From: Streptomyces sp. NBC_01197
GTDB taxonomy: Bacteria; Actinomycetota; Actinomycetes; Streptomycetales; Streptomycetaceae
Direction of reading: 5' to 3'
Assembly: GCF_036010505.1 (NCBI RefSeq)
Contig: NZ_CP108569.1
Location: forward strand, 6,172,501-6,236,500
Length of the DNA: 64,000 bases
Of this stretch, positions 57,116-64,000 are shown piece after piece. The notes under the pieces were generated by a model. That model saw only the letters and a program-made list of their open reading frames with translations, had not been told where the DNA came from and ran no database searches. Every line of letters begins with the position of its first letter. Within the stretch, counting starts at the first letter, position 1. The position numbers and the translations under genes were made by a program.

Positions 57116-58878
57116 GGGCGTCCGTTGCGGTGGTCGGAGCAGGTCCGCGCGGCACCGGATTCCTGGAGCGGCTCGCCGCCAACGCCCCCTCGCTGTACGG
57201 GAACCGGCCGCTCGACATCCATCTGATCGACCCGTACCCGCCGGGCGGCGGGCGCATCTGGCGCGAGGACCAGTCCCCGCTGCTGTGGATGAACTCCATG
57301 GCGGCCGACGTCACCATGTTCACCGACGCGTCCGCGCAGCCCCTGGAGGGCCCGGTACGTCCGGGCCCCGACTTCGCCGAGTGGTCCGGGGCCGACCCGC
57401 GGTCCTTCCCCACCCGGCAGGCGCAGAGCGGCTATCTGCGCTGGGTCTACGAGGAGGCCGTGGCCGCGCTGCCGCCGGGCTCAGCCGTGCGCCGGCACCG
57501 GACGCGCGCAACCCGGATCAGCGGCCCGGCCGACGGCCGCCAGCAGGTGTGGCTGGAGGGGGAGGCCGAGCCGGTCATCGCCGATCTGGTGGTGCTGACC
57601 ATCGGCCACCTCGACGCGGACCCCGACGGGGAACAGCGGGAACTGGCCCGGTTCGCCCGTCGGTACGGGCTCGTACATCTGCCGCCCGCCTTCACCGCGG
57701 ACAGCGACCTGTCGGTGCTCGGCGCCGGTGAGCCGGTCGTCGTCCGCGGCTTCGGCCTCGCCTTCATCGACCTGATGGTGCTCCTCACTGAGGGGCGTGG
57801 CGGCCGGTACGACGCACGGGGGGAGTACCTGCCCTCCGGCCGGGAGCCGGTCCTGTACGTCGGATCGCGGCGTGGAGTGCCGTACCACGCGAAGATCGGC
57901 TACACCTGGGCCGGCGAACGCCCGCCGCTGCCACGGTTCTTCGGACCCGAGCAGGTGGACGAGCTGCTCGCCGGACCCGGGCCGGTCGACTTCGACCGCC
58001 ACATACGGCCGCTCATCGACCGGGAGCTCGGATTCGCCCACTACCACCGGCTCTTCACCGCGCACCCCGGCCGCACCACCGTCGACTGGCCGGTCTTCGA
58101 GGAGAAGTACGCCGCGGCCGCCGCCGCGCCGGAACTGGCCGCGCTGACCGAGGACGCCGTCCCCGACCCGGCCGACCGCTTCGACCCCGAGGCGCTCGAC
58201 CGGCCGCTGGACGGCGTACGCCATGACTCCTTCGACGCGCTCCAGGAGAGCCTGCGCTACCGCATCGAGGCCGACATCACCCGCCGCCACGACCCGGCGT
58301 ACAGCCCGGATCTGGCGGTGTTCCTCGGACTGCTCTCGGTTTACGGGCAGTTGACCCGCCTCGGCGACACCGGTGAGGGCGGCGCCCGCTGGCACGGGTT
58401 CTTCAGCTTTCTGGCTTCCGGCCCGCCCGGGCCGAGGCTGCGGCAGCTCCTCGCCCTGTCCCGCGCCGGTGTGGTGCGGTTCCTCGGCGCGGGCATCACC
58501 GTCACTGCCGACGAGAGCCGCGGGGTGTTCAGTGCGGGCAGCGCGAGCGTTCCGGGGGAGCGCGTCGAAGCACGCGCCCTGGTCGAGGCGAGGCTGCCCG
58601 CGCCCTCGCCGGCCCGCACCCGGAGCGCACTGCTGAACGCGCTGTACGAGGACGGGGCACGGTCCAGCGCGGCGGGACTGCTCGTCGTGGACCCGGCCGA
58701 CGGGCGGGTCGTGGAGCGCGGCACGGGTCCGCATCCGCGGCGTTTCGCACTCGGCCCGCACACCACGGCCCGTTCGGCCGGCGCCTTCGCCAGGCCGCAT
58801 ACGAACGCCCCAGCATTCCGGCAGAACGACGCCACCGCGCGCGCCGCCCTCACGTTGCTCAAGGAGTCCGCACGATGA
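57112..58878 (+). CDS. FAD/NAD(P)-binding protein
   Basis: 588 aa. The N-terminal dinucleotide fold is VAVVGAGPRGTGFLERLAAN (FAD_NAD_binding_9 type); LVVLTIGHLDADPDG and SGPADGRQQVWLEG fit. It is longer than typical and has no known assigned substrate. The position between a permease and its ATPase is unusual and suggests a redox step tied to the imported compound. GTG 57112 overlaps the permease stop. Confidence 0.82.
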   Translation: MRASVAVVGAGPRGTGFLERLAANAPSLYGNRPLDIHLIDPYPPGGGRIWREDQSPLLWMNSMAADVTMFTDASAQPLEGPVRPGPDFAEWSGADPRSFPTRQAQSGYLRWVYEEAVAALPPGSAVRRHRTRATRISGPADGRQQVWLEGEAEPVIADLVVLTIGHLDADPDGEQRELARFARRYGLVHLPPAFTADSDLSVLGAGEPVVVRGFGLAFIDLMVLLTEGRGGRYDARGEYLPSGREPVLYVGSRRGVPYHAKIGYTWAGERPPLPRFFGPEQVDELLAGPGPVDFDRHIRPLIDRELGFAHYHRLFTAHPGRTTVDWPVFEEKYAAAAAAPELAALTEDAVPDPADRFDPEALDRPLDGVRHDSFDALQESLRYRIEADITRRHDPAYSPDLAVFLGLLSVYGQLTRLGDTGEGGARWHGFFSFLASGPPGPRLRQLLALSRAGVVRFLGAGITVTADESRGVFSAGSASVPGERVEARALVEARLPAPSPARTRSALLNALYEDGARSSAAGLLVVDPADGRVVERGTGPHPRRFALGPHTTARSAGAFARPHTNAPAFRQNDATARAALTLLKESAR

Positions 58879-59786
58879 CAGCGAGCCCGATGAAGACCGG
58901 CCTGACCGGTCCGAGGAAGACCGGCACTGCGAAGACCGGCTCGACGGAGGAAGCCCCGGCCCACACCGGCCCGGTGTCGAAAAGCCTGAAAGAGACCAGC
59001 CTGGCGAACGCGTCCGACCAGGCGGCCCCCGCCATGGTCGAGATCAGGTCCGTGCACAAGAGCTTCGGCCCTCTCCAGGTGCTGCGGGGGATCGACCTGA
59101 CGGTCCGCACCGGTGAGGTGACCGTCGTACTCGGCCCGTCGGGTTCGGGGAAGTCGACCCTGCTGCGGACCATCAACCACCTGGAGAAGGTGGACCGCGG
59201 CTGGATCAGCGTGGACGGGGCCCTGGTCGGCTACCGCCGCTCCGGCGACCGCCTCCACGAACTGCCCGAGCGCGAGGTGCTCAAGCAGCGCACCCGGATC
59301 GGCTTCGTCTTCCAGAACTTCCATCTCTTCCCGCACCTGACCGTGCTGGAGAACATCACCGAAGCCCCGGTGGCCGCCCTCGGGAGGCCACGGAAGCAGG
59401 CGGAGGCGGCCGCGGCGGAGCTGCTGGCCCGGGTCGGACTCGCCGACAAGGCGTCCGCCTACCCGGGCAGGCTCTCCGGCGGACAGCAGCAGCGGGTGGC
59501 CATCGCCCGCGCGCTCGCCCTGGAGCCCAGTCTGCTCCTTTTCGACGAGCCCACATCGGCTCTCGACCCCGAACTCGTCGGTGAAGTCCTCGATGTCATC
59601 AAGGACTTGGCCGCACAGGGCACCACGATGATCGTCGTCACCCATGAGATCGGCTTCGCCCGGGAGGCCGCCGACACGGTCGTCTTCATGGACGAGGGCC
59701 GGATCGTCGAGCAGGGCCCGCCCGCCGCCGTGCTCGACCACCCGGAGCACGAGCGGACCCGCGCCTTCCTCTCCAAGGTCCTGTGA
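58875..59786 (+). CDS. Amino-acid ABC transporter ATP-binding protein
   Basis: 303 aa. Walker A GPSGSGKSTLL, LSGGQQQRVAIARALALEPS and Walker B LLLFDEPTSALDPELVGEV, with TMIVVTHEIGFAREAADTVV; GlnQ/HisP type. About 55 extra N-terminal residues (Thr/Lys/Ala-rich) precede the ATPase. The ATPase serves the permease at 56246 and the divergent binding protein. It overlaps its neighbours by 4 bases. Confidence 0.93.
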   Translation: MTASPMKTGLTGPRKTGTAKTGSTEEAPAHTGPVSKSLKETSLANASDQAAPAMVEIRSVHKSFGPLQVLRGIDLTVRTGEVTVVLGPSGSGKSTLLRTINHLEKVDRGWISVDGALVGYRRSGDRLHELPEREVLKQRTRIGFVFQNFHLFPHLTVLENITEAPVAALGRPRKQAEAAAAELLARVGLADKASAYPGRLSGGQQQRVAIARALALEPSLLLFDEPTSALDPELVGEVLDVIKDLAAQGTTMIVVTHEIGFAREAADTVVFMDEGRIVEQGPPAAVLDHPEHERTRAFLSKVL

Positions 59787-59800
59787 AAGGACTCCTGACC

Positions 59801-60805
59801 ATGACCGTGTCCCGACCCCTCCACCTCGCCGCCGAGATCGGCGGACGGCCGCAGTACGACGCCGGGTACTACACCGGCCTCGCGCTCCTCGCCGAGCGCG
59901 GCACCCTCGACTTCATCACCCTCGACGACTCCTTCGCCCGGCCGGGACCCGACGCGCCGGCCGTGCTCGCCCGCGTCGCGCCGGACACCGGGCGGATCGG
60001 CCTCGTACCGGCCGTGACCACCACCCACACCGAGCCGTTCCATGTCTCGTCGGCCGTCGCCACCCTGGACTGGGTCAGCCGCGGCCGGGCCGGCTGGAGC
60101 CCGGCGGTGTCGGAAACCGCGGCCGAGGCCGCCCTCTTCGGACGGCGTGACGCCGCGCCCCGCGCCGACCTCTGGCACGAGGCGGGTGAAGTCGCCGACG
60201 TGGCGGCCAGACTGTGGGACAGCTGGGACGACGACGCGGAGATCCGCGATGTGGCCACCGGCCGTTTCATCGACCGCGACCGGCTGCACTACACCGACTT
60301 CACCGGCCGTACGTTCTCCGTACGGGGGCCAGCCATCGTGCCCAGGCCGCCCCAGGGCCACCCCGTCACCGTGGTCGACGGCACCGGCGCGGCGGCCCGT
60401 GAGGCGGCCGTCCGGCACGCCGATGTCGTACTCGTACGCGCCGACGACCCGCTCACCGCCCGTACGTTCAGGGAGGAGATCAGAAACCGGGCGGCCGCCC
60501 ACGGCCGCAGCCCCGACCAGCTGCGTGTCCTGGTCTCGCTCCCGGTCGAACTGCACACCGGCGCCGACGCGGTGGGTCTCGCCCGGCTGATCGCCGACTG
60601 GTACGAGCAGGACGCGGCGGACGGCTTCCATCTGCTCCCCGCCGATGTGGAGCGCGACCTCCCGCTGATCGTCGACGGCACGGTCCCCGTGCTCCAGCAC
60701 CACTGCCTGCTGCGCCGCTTCTATCCGGGCGCGACGCTCCGGGAGCATCTGGGCCTGGCCCGTCCCGCGGGCCGCTACGCGCAGAACCCCGGGGGACGGC
60801 CGTGA
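59801..60805 (+). CDS. LLM-class flavin-dependent monooxygenase, first
   Basis: 334 aa from ATG 59801 with GAAAGGA 9 nt upstream; GTG 59783 is an alternative that overlaps the ATPase stop. Luciferase-like fold residues: LLAERGTLDFITLDDSFARP, ATLDWVSRGRAGWSPAVSET and an LWDSWDDD segment. It is the shorter and more diverged of the two oxygenases, with no long insertion. It is expected to use FMNH2 from a separate reductase. Confidence 0.86.
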   Translation: MTVSRPLHLAAEIGGRPQYDAGYYTGLALLAERGTLDFITLDDSFARPGPDAPAVLARVAPDTGRIGLVPAVTTTHTEPFHVSSAVATLDWVSRGRAGWSPAVSETAAEAALFGRRDAAPRADLWHEAGEVADVAARLWDSWDDDAEIRDVATGRFIDRDRLHYTDFTGRTFSVRGPAIVPRPPQGHPVTVVDGTGAAAREAAVRHADVVLVRADDPLTARTFREEIRNRAAAHGRSPDQLRVLVSLPVELHTGADAVGLARLIADWYEQDAADGFHLLPADVERDLPLIVDGTVPVLQHHCLLRRFYPGATLREHLGLARPAGRYAQNPGGRP

Positions 60806-62103
60806 CCGCACAGCAGAAGCAGATGCATCTCGCCGCCCACTTCCCGGGCGTCAACAGCACCACCGTGTGGACCGATCCCCGCTCGCGGAGCCAGATCGAG
60901 TTCTCCTCCTTCGAGCATCTCGCCCGGACCGCCGAGCGCGGCAGGTTCGACTTCTTCTTCCTCGCCGAGGGGCTGCGGCTGCGTGAGCACCGGGGGCGCA
61001 TCCACGACCTGGACGTGGTCGGCAGACCCGAGTCGATCACCCTGCTCAACGCGCTGGCAGCCGTCACCGACCGGCTCGGTCTGGCCGCGACCGTGAACGC
61101 CACCTTCAACGAGCCGTACGAACTCGCCCGCAGGCTCGCCACCCTCGACCACCTCAGCGCAGGCCGGGCCGCCTGGAACGTGGTCACCTCGTCCGACGCC
61201 TTCACCGGCGAGAACTTCCGGCGCGGCGGCTATCTCGACCGGGCCGACCGCTACACCCGCGCCGCCGAGTTCGTCGCGACGGCGCGTGAACTCTGGGACT
61301 CCTGGAGCCCCGACGGCAACCCGCGGCCCTTCGCGCACAGGGGCCGGCACTTCGACATCGCGGGCGAGTTCACCGTCCCACGCTCCCCGCAGGGCCATCC
61401 TGTCGTCATCCAGGCAGGCGACTCGGACGAGGGCCGGGAGTTCGCGGCGTCGTCCGCCGACGTGATCTTCACCCGGCACGGCACCCTCGACGCGGGCCGC
61501 GCGTTCTACGCCGACACCAAGCGGCGGCTGGCCAAGTACGGCCGTGAGCCGTCGGAGCTGAAGATCATGCCGGGGGTCAGCTACGTCCTGGGCGACACCG
61601 CGGCCGATGCGGAGGAACGGGCGGCGGTCATCCGCGAGCAGCAGGTCTCCCCGCAGAACGCGATCCTCGCCCTGGAGCAGATCTGGGGCCGGGACCTCTC
61701 CTCGTACGATCCGGACGGGCCGCTGCCCGAGATCGACCCCGATCCCGGATCGGACGTCGCCCAGGGGCGGGTCAGGGTGGCCGATCCGGCGGCCGTCGCC
61801 GCGAAGTGGCGGGCGCTCTCGCAGCAGAAGGGCCTCTCCATCCGGCAGACGGTCATCGAGACCACCGCGCGTCAGTCCTTCATCGGCACCCCGGACGCGG
61901 TGGCCGCCGAACTGCACGAGTTCGTACGGACGGACGCGGCCGACGGGTTCATCCTCGTCCCGCATCTCACCCCGGGCGGACTCGACGACTTCGTCGGCCG
62001 GGTCGTACCGCTGCTCCAGGAGCGCGGGGTGTTCCGCACCGAGTACACCGGCCCGACGCTCCGCTCCCACCTCGGTCTCGCCGAGCCGGTATGGAAGGGT
62101 TGA
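60802..62103 (+). CDS. LLM-class flavin-dependent monooxygenase, NtaA/SnaA/DszA-like, second
   Basis: 433 aa. It closely follows the NtaA/SnaA/DszA and YtnJ pattern: LAAHFPGVNSTTVWTDPRS near the start, ERGRFDFFFLAEGLRLREH, LDHLSAGRAAWNVVTSSDAF, AGDSDEGREFAASSADVIF. FMNH2-dependent oxidation of a C-S or C-N bond is typical. It starts at GTG 60802 (overlapping the first oxygenase) and follows the ABC transporter genes, consistent with degradation of the imported substrate. Confidence 0.9.
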   Translation: MTAQQKQMHLAAHFPGVNSTTVWTDPRSRSQIEFSSFEHLARTAERGRFDFFFLAEGLRLREHRGRIHDLDVVGRPESITLLNALAAVTDRLGLAATVNATFNEPYELARRLATLDHLSAGRAAWNVVTSSDAFTGENFRRGGYLDRADRYTRAAEFVATARELWDSWSPDGNPRPFAHRGRHFDIAGEFTVPRSPQGHPVVIQAGDSDEGREFAASSADVIFTRHGTLDAGRAFYADTKRRLAKYGREPSELKIMPGVSYVLGDTAADAEERAAVIREQQVSPQNAILALEQIWGRDLSSYDPDGPLPEIDPDPGSDVAQGRVRVADPAAVAAKWRALSQQKGLSIRQTVIETTARQSFIGTPDAVAAELHEFVRTDAADGFILVPHLTPGGLDDFVGRVVPLLQERGVFRTEYTGPTLRSHLGLAEPVWKG

Positions 62104-62107
62104 TCCC

Positions 62108-62950
62108 ATGACAGAAGGAACGGGCAGTACCCGTGACGCCGCGTCCAGGGCCGCCGGGGAAGAAGCGGCCACGGGACCGGACAGCTGGCGGGCGTGGCAC
62201 GAAGAGCGCATGGCGACGGTCTCCGCGCCCTACGGTCCGCTGGCTCTGACCGGAACCCACTGGCTCGACGACGCGCCGGACGGACGGATTCCGGGCGTGG
62301 CGGGCCACTGGGAGGCGGCCGGCGACGAGGTGGTGCTGACGGCCACCGCCGGTGACGGGCTCTCCCTCGACGGGAAGCCGTTCACCGGACGGGCCGCGCT
62401 CACCGCCGACCACGCCCCGCCCGCGATGGCCCGCACCGCCCAGGGCGAGCGGCGTCTGGTCGTGGTGCGCAGGGAGGGGCTCTGGGCGGTCCGGGTCTGG
62501 GACCCGGACTCCGCGAACCGGCGGGCGTTCGCCGGGATCGAGGCCACGCCGTACCACCCGGAGTGGGCACTTCCCGGCCTCTACCGGCCCTACGGCGCGA
62601 GCCGAACCGTCCAGGTGCCCAACGCCGACGGCCGCGACCGTGGTCTCGGCCTCTCCGGCGAACTCGCCTTCCACCTGGCGGGCGACGAGCACACCCTCCA
62701 GGTCGCGCAGGAGGAGGACGGTTCGCTGTGGGCGGTCTTCGCCGACACCACCAGCGGGACGAGCAGTTACCGGTTCCGCTTCCTGCGGCCGTCCGCACCG
62801 GCGGCCGACGGCACGGTGAGGGTGGACTTCAACCGCACGCTGCTGCCGCCCTGCGCCTTCGCCGAGCACTTCATCTGCCCCTTCCCGCCGCCGGGCAACA
62901 CCCTCCCGGTCGCGATCACGGCGGGTGAACGCAGAGCGCGTACACGCTGA
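62108..62950 (+). CDS. DUF1684 family protein
   Basis: 280 aa. The C-terminal signature NRTLLPPCAFAEHFICPFPP followed by GNTLPVAITAGE is the conserved PPCAF...CPxPP motif of DUF1684, and WRAWHEERMATVSAPYGPLA the N-terminal start. It is cytosolic with an unknown reaction. It is the last gene of the operon, 4 bp after the oxygenase stop. Confidence 0.9.
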   Translation: MTEGTGSTRDAASRAAGEEAATGPDSWRAWHEERMATVSAPYGPLALTGTHWLDDAPDGRIPGVAGHWEAAGDEVVLTATAGDGLSLDGKPFTGRAALTADHAPPAMARTAQGERRLVVVRREGLWAVRVWDPDSANRRAFAGIEATPYHPEWALPGLYRPYGASRTVQVPNADGRDRGLGLSGELAFHLAGDEHTLQVAQEEDGSLWAVFADTTSGTSSYRFRFLRPSAPAADGTVRVDFNRTLLPPCAFAEHFICPFPPPGNTLPVAITAGERRARTR

Positions 62951-63152
62951 CCCGGCCTGATCCAGTCGGAAGACCCCCGCAGCGACCGTGCCCGGCCGGG
63001 AGGCCCTCTTGCGCCCGGTGGCCGGGTCGCGTTGTACTCCGGGCAGCGCGTTTGTCAGGGACACGGCGGGAGCGTTCCGCCGTGCCCCGGCCTGCGCCTC
63101 ATGGGTCCCCCCACCGAAAAGGACCCGCGGATTCTCTTCCGGAGGAACTGAT

Positions 63153-64000
63153 ATGAGGATCAAGCGCACCACCCCCCACAACGGCCCCGCGAGACGCGGC
63201 CGGCTGATCGCCGTGGCGTCCGGCCTGCTGGTCGCGGCCGCACTCACGGTCCCGACCGCCCACGCCGAGCAGGCCACGGCGTACAGCCCCCGGCAGCTGA
63301 CAGCCGCGAGCAACGCCGTGCAGGGCGCGGATGTCCCGGGCACCGCCTGGTACGTCGACAAGGCGACCGGCACCCTTGTCGTCACCGCGGACAGCACGGT
63401 CTCATCGGCGGAGATCAGCCGGATCAAGCAGCGGAGCGGGGCCAACGCGGGCGCGATCCGCGTCGAGCGCACCGCCGGCACCTTCAGTAAGCTCCTCAAG
63501 GGCGGTGACGCCATCTACACCTCGCAGTGGCGCTGCTCCGTCGGCTTCAACGTACGCAGTGGGTCGACCTATTACTTCCTCACCGCCGGTCACTGCACCG
63601 AGGGTTCCCCCGCCTGGTACACCAACTCGTCGGACACCACGAGCATCGGCCCGACGGCCGGCACCAGCTTCCCGGGCAACGACTACGGCATCGTCAAGTA
63701 CACCAACTCCGCCGTGCCGCACGCCGGCACCGCCGGCAGCCAGGACATCACCAGCGCGGGCAACCCGACGGTGGGCCAGACCGTGACCAGGACCGGCTCC
63801 ACCAGCGGCACCCACAGCGGCAAGGTCACCGCGCTGAACGCCACCGTCAACTACGGCGGCGGGGACGTCGTCTCCGGACTCATCCAGACGACGGTCTGCG
63901 CCGAGCCCGGTGACAGCGGCGGCCCGCTCTACGCGGGCTCCAAGGCCCTGGGTCTCACCTCGGGCGGCAGCGGTGACTGCACATCGGGCGGTACGACCTT
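63153..64000 (+). CDS. Streptogrisin-type serine protease precursor, 3' end outside window
   Basis: At least 282 aa. Signal peptide residues 1-38 ([16 protein letters not shown]), an S1E prodomain, and a mature chymotrypsin-fold domain from about residue 121 ([18 protein letters not shown]). The catalytic triad is seen as His147 in LTAGHC, Asp177 in GNDYGIV and Ser255 in PGDSGGP. It closely resembles S. griseus protease B (about 299 aa), so only some 15-20 residues are missing. GGAGGAA precedes ATG 63153. It is secreted and autoactivated. Confidence 0.93.
   Translation, partial: MRIKRTTPHNGPARRGRLIAVASGLLVAAALTVPTAHAEQATAYSPRQLTAASNAVQGADVPGTAWYVDKATGTLVVTADSTVSSAEISRIKQRSGANAGAIRVERTAGTFSKLLKGGDAIYTSQWRCSVGFNVRSGSTYYFLTAGHCTEGSPAWYTNSSDTTSIGPTAGTSFPGNDYGIVKYTNSAVPHAGTAGSQDITSAGNPTVGQTVTRTGSTSGTHSGKVTALNATVNYGGGDVVSGLIQTTVCAEPGDSGGPLYAGSKALGLTSGGSGDCTSGGTT

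Overview
The window is high-GC, codon-dense actinobacterial DNA and almost certainly comes from a Streptomyces chromosome. The reasons are GTG/TTG and 4-base-overlap starts, a gene order matching the Streptomyces/actinobacterial block tlyA-nadK-recN ... pyrG-nudix ... parA-scpA-scpB-rluB ... tyrA-cmk-plsC-der, a DmdR-type iron box, a SepF-like SflA homologue and a streptogrisin precursor. It opens inside a 23S rRNA gene, so the left edge is the 3' end of an rRNA operon.

Layout. 1-3176: 3' part of 23S, 5S and a strong terminator. 3246-7835: an RGG-rich protein with a helical-repeat tail, a DUF1015 protein and a HAD phosphatase. 7882-10821: an iron-box-controlled siderophore importer (two permeases and an ATPase, no binding protein). 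10805-17302: SCP2-like protein, small conserved protein, TlyA, NAD kinase, RecN, a compact MraY/WecA-like membrane protein and a glycosyltransferase. 17325-18914: PucR regulator. 19291-21502: two convergent poorly conserved genes, one resembling secreted WXG/polymorphic-toxin proteins. 21820-29929: GH15 glucosidase/trehalase, CTP synthase, Nudix hydrolase, a STAND-like TPR protein and alanine dehydrogenase. 30258-34997: the segregation cluster parA - small DNA-binding-like protein - scpA - scpB - rluB. 35058-38434: Nudix-related repressor (NrtR type) with its own operator, ADP-ribosylglycohydrolase and two DNA-polymerase-beta-like nucleotidyltransferases. 38589-43039: chorismate mutase, prephenate dehydrogenase, CMP kinase, acyltransferase and Der GTPase. 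43079-49118: Streptomyces-specific small proteins, an Rpf-LysM protein, a glycosyltransferase pair, an I78-type inhibitor and a PAP2 phosphatase. 49545-54605: MFS exporter, glutaryl-CoA-dehydrogenase-like enzyme, SflA and a DUF5685 protein with an extreme cysteine tail. 54710-62950: a divergent organosulfur-type uptake and oxidation locus preceded by a tiny leader peptide. 63153-64000: streptogrisin-like protease cut by the window end.

Most of the window is conserved Streptomyces core genome. The parts most worth a second look are: the NrtR/ADP-ribosylglycohydrolase/double nucleotidyltransferase module, whose palindrome overlaps its own -10 box; the divergent ABC-importer/flavin-monooxygenase locus with a 23-residue leader peptide of the H-I-D-x-x-R-V-x-S type; the RGG-repeat protein next to the rRNA operon; the compact MraY-like protein beside recN; and the STAND protein with a substituted Walker A lysine.
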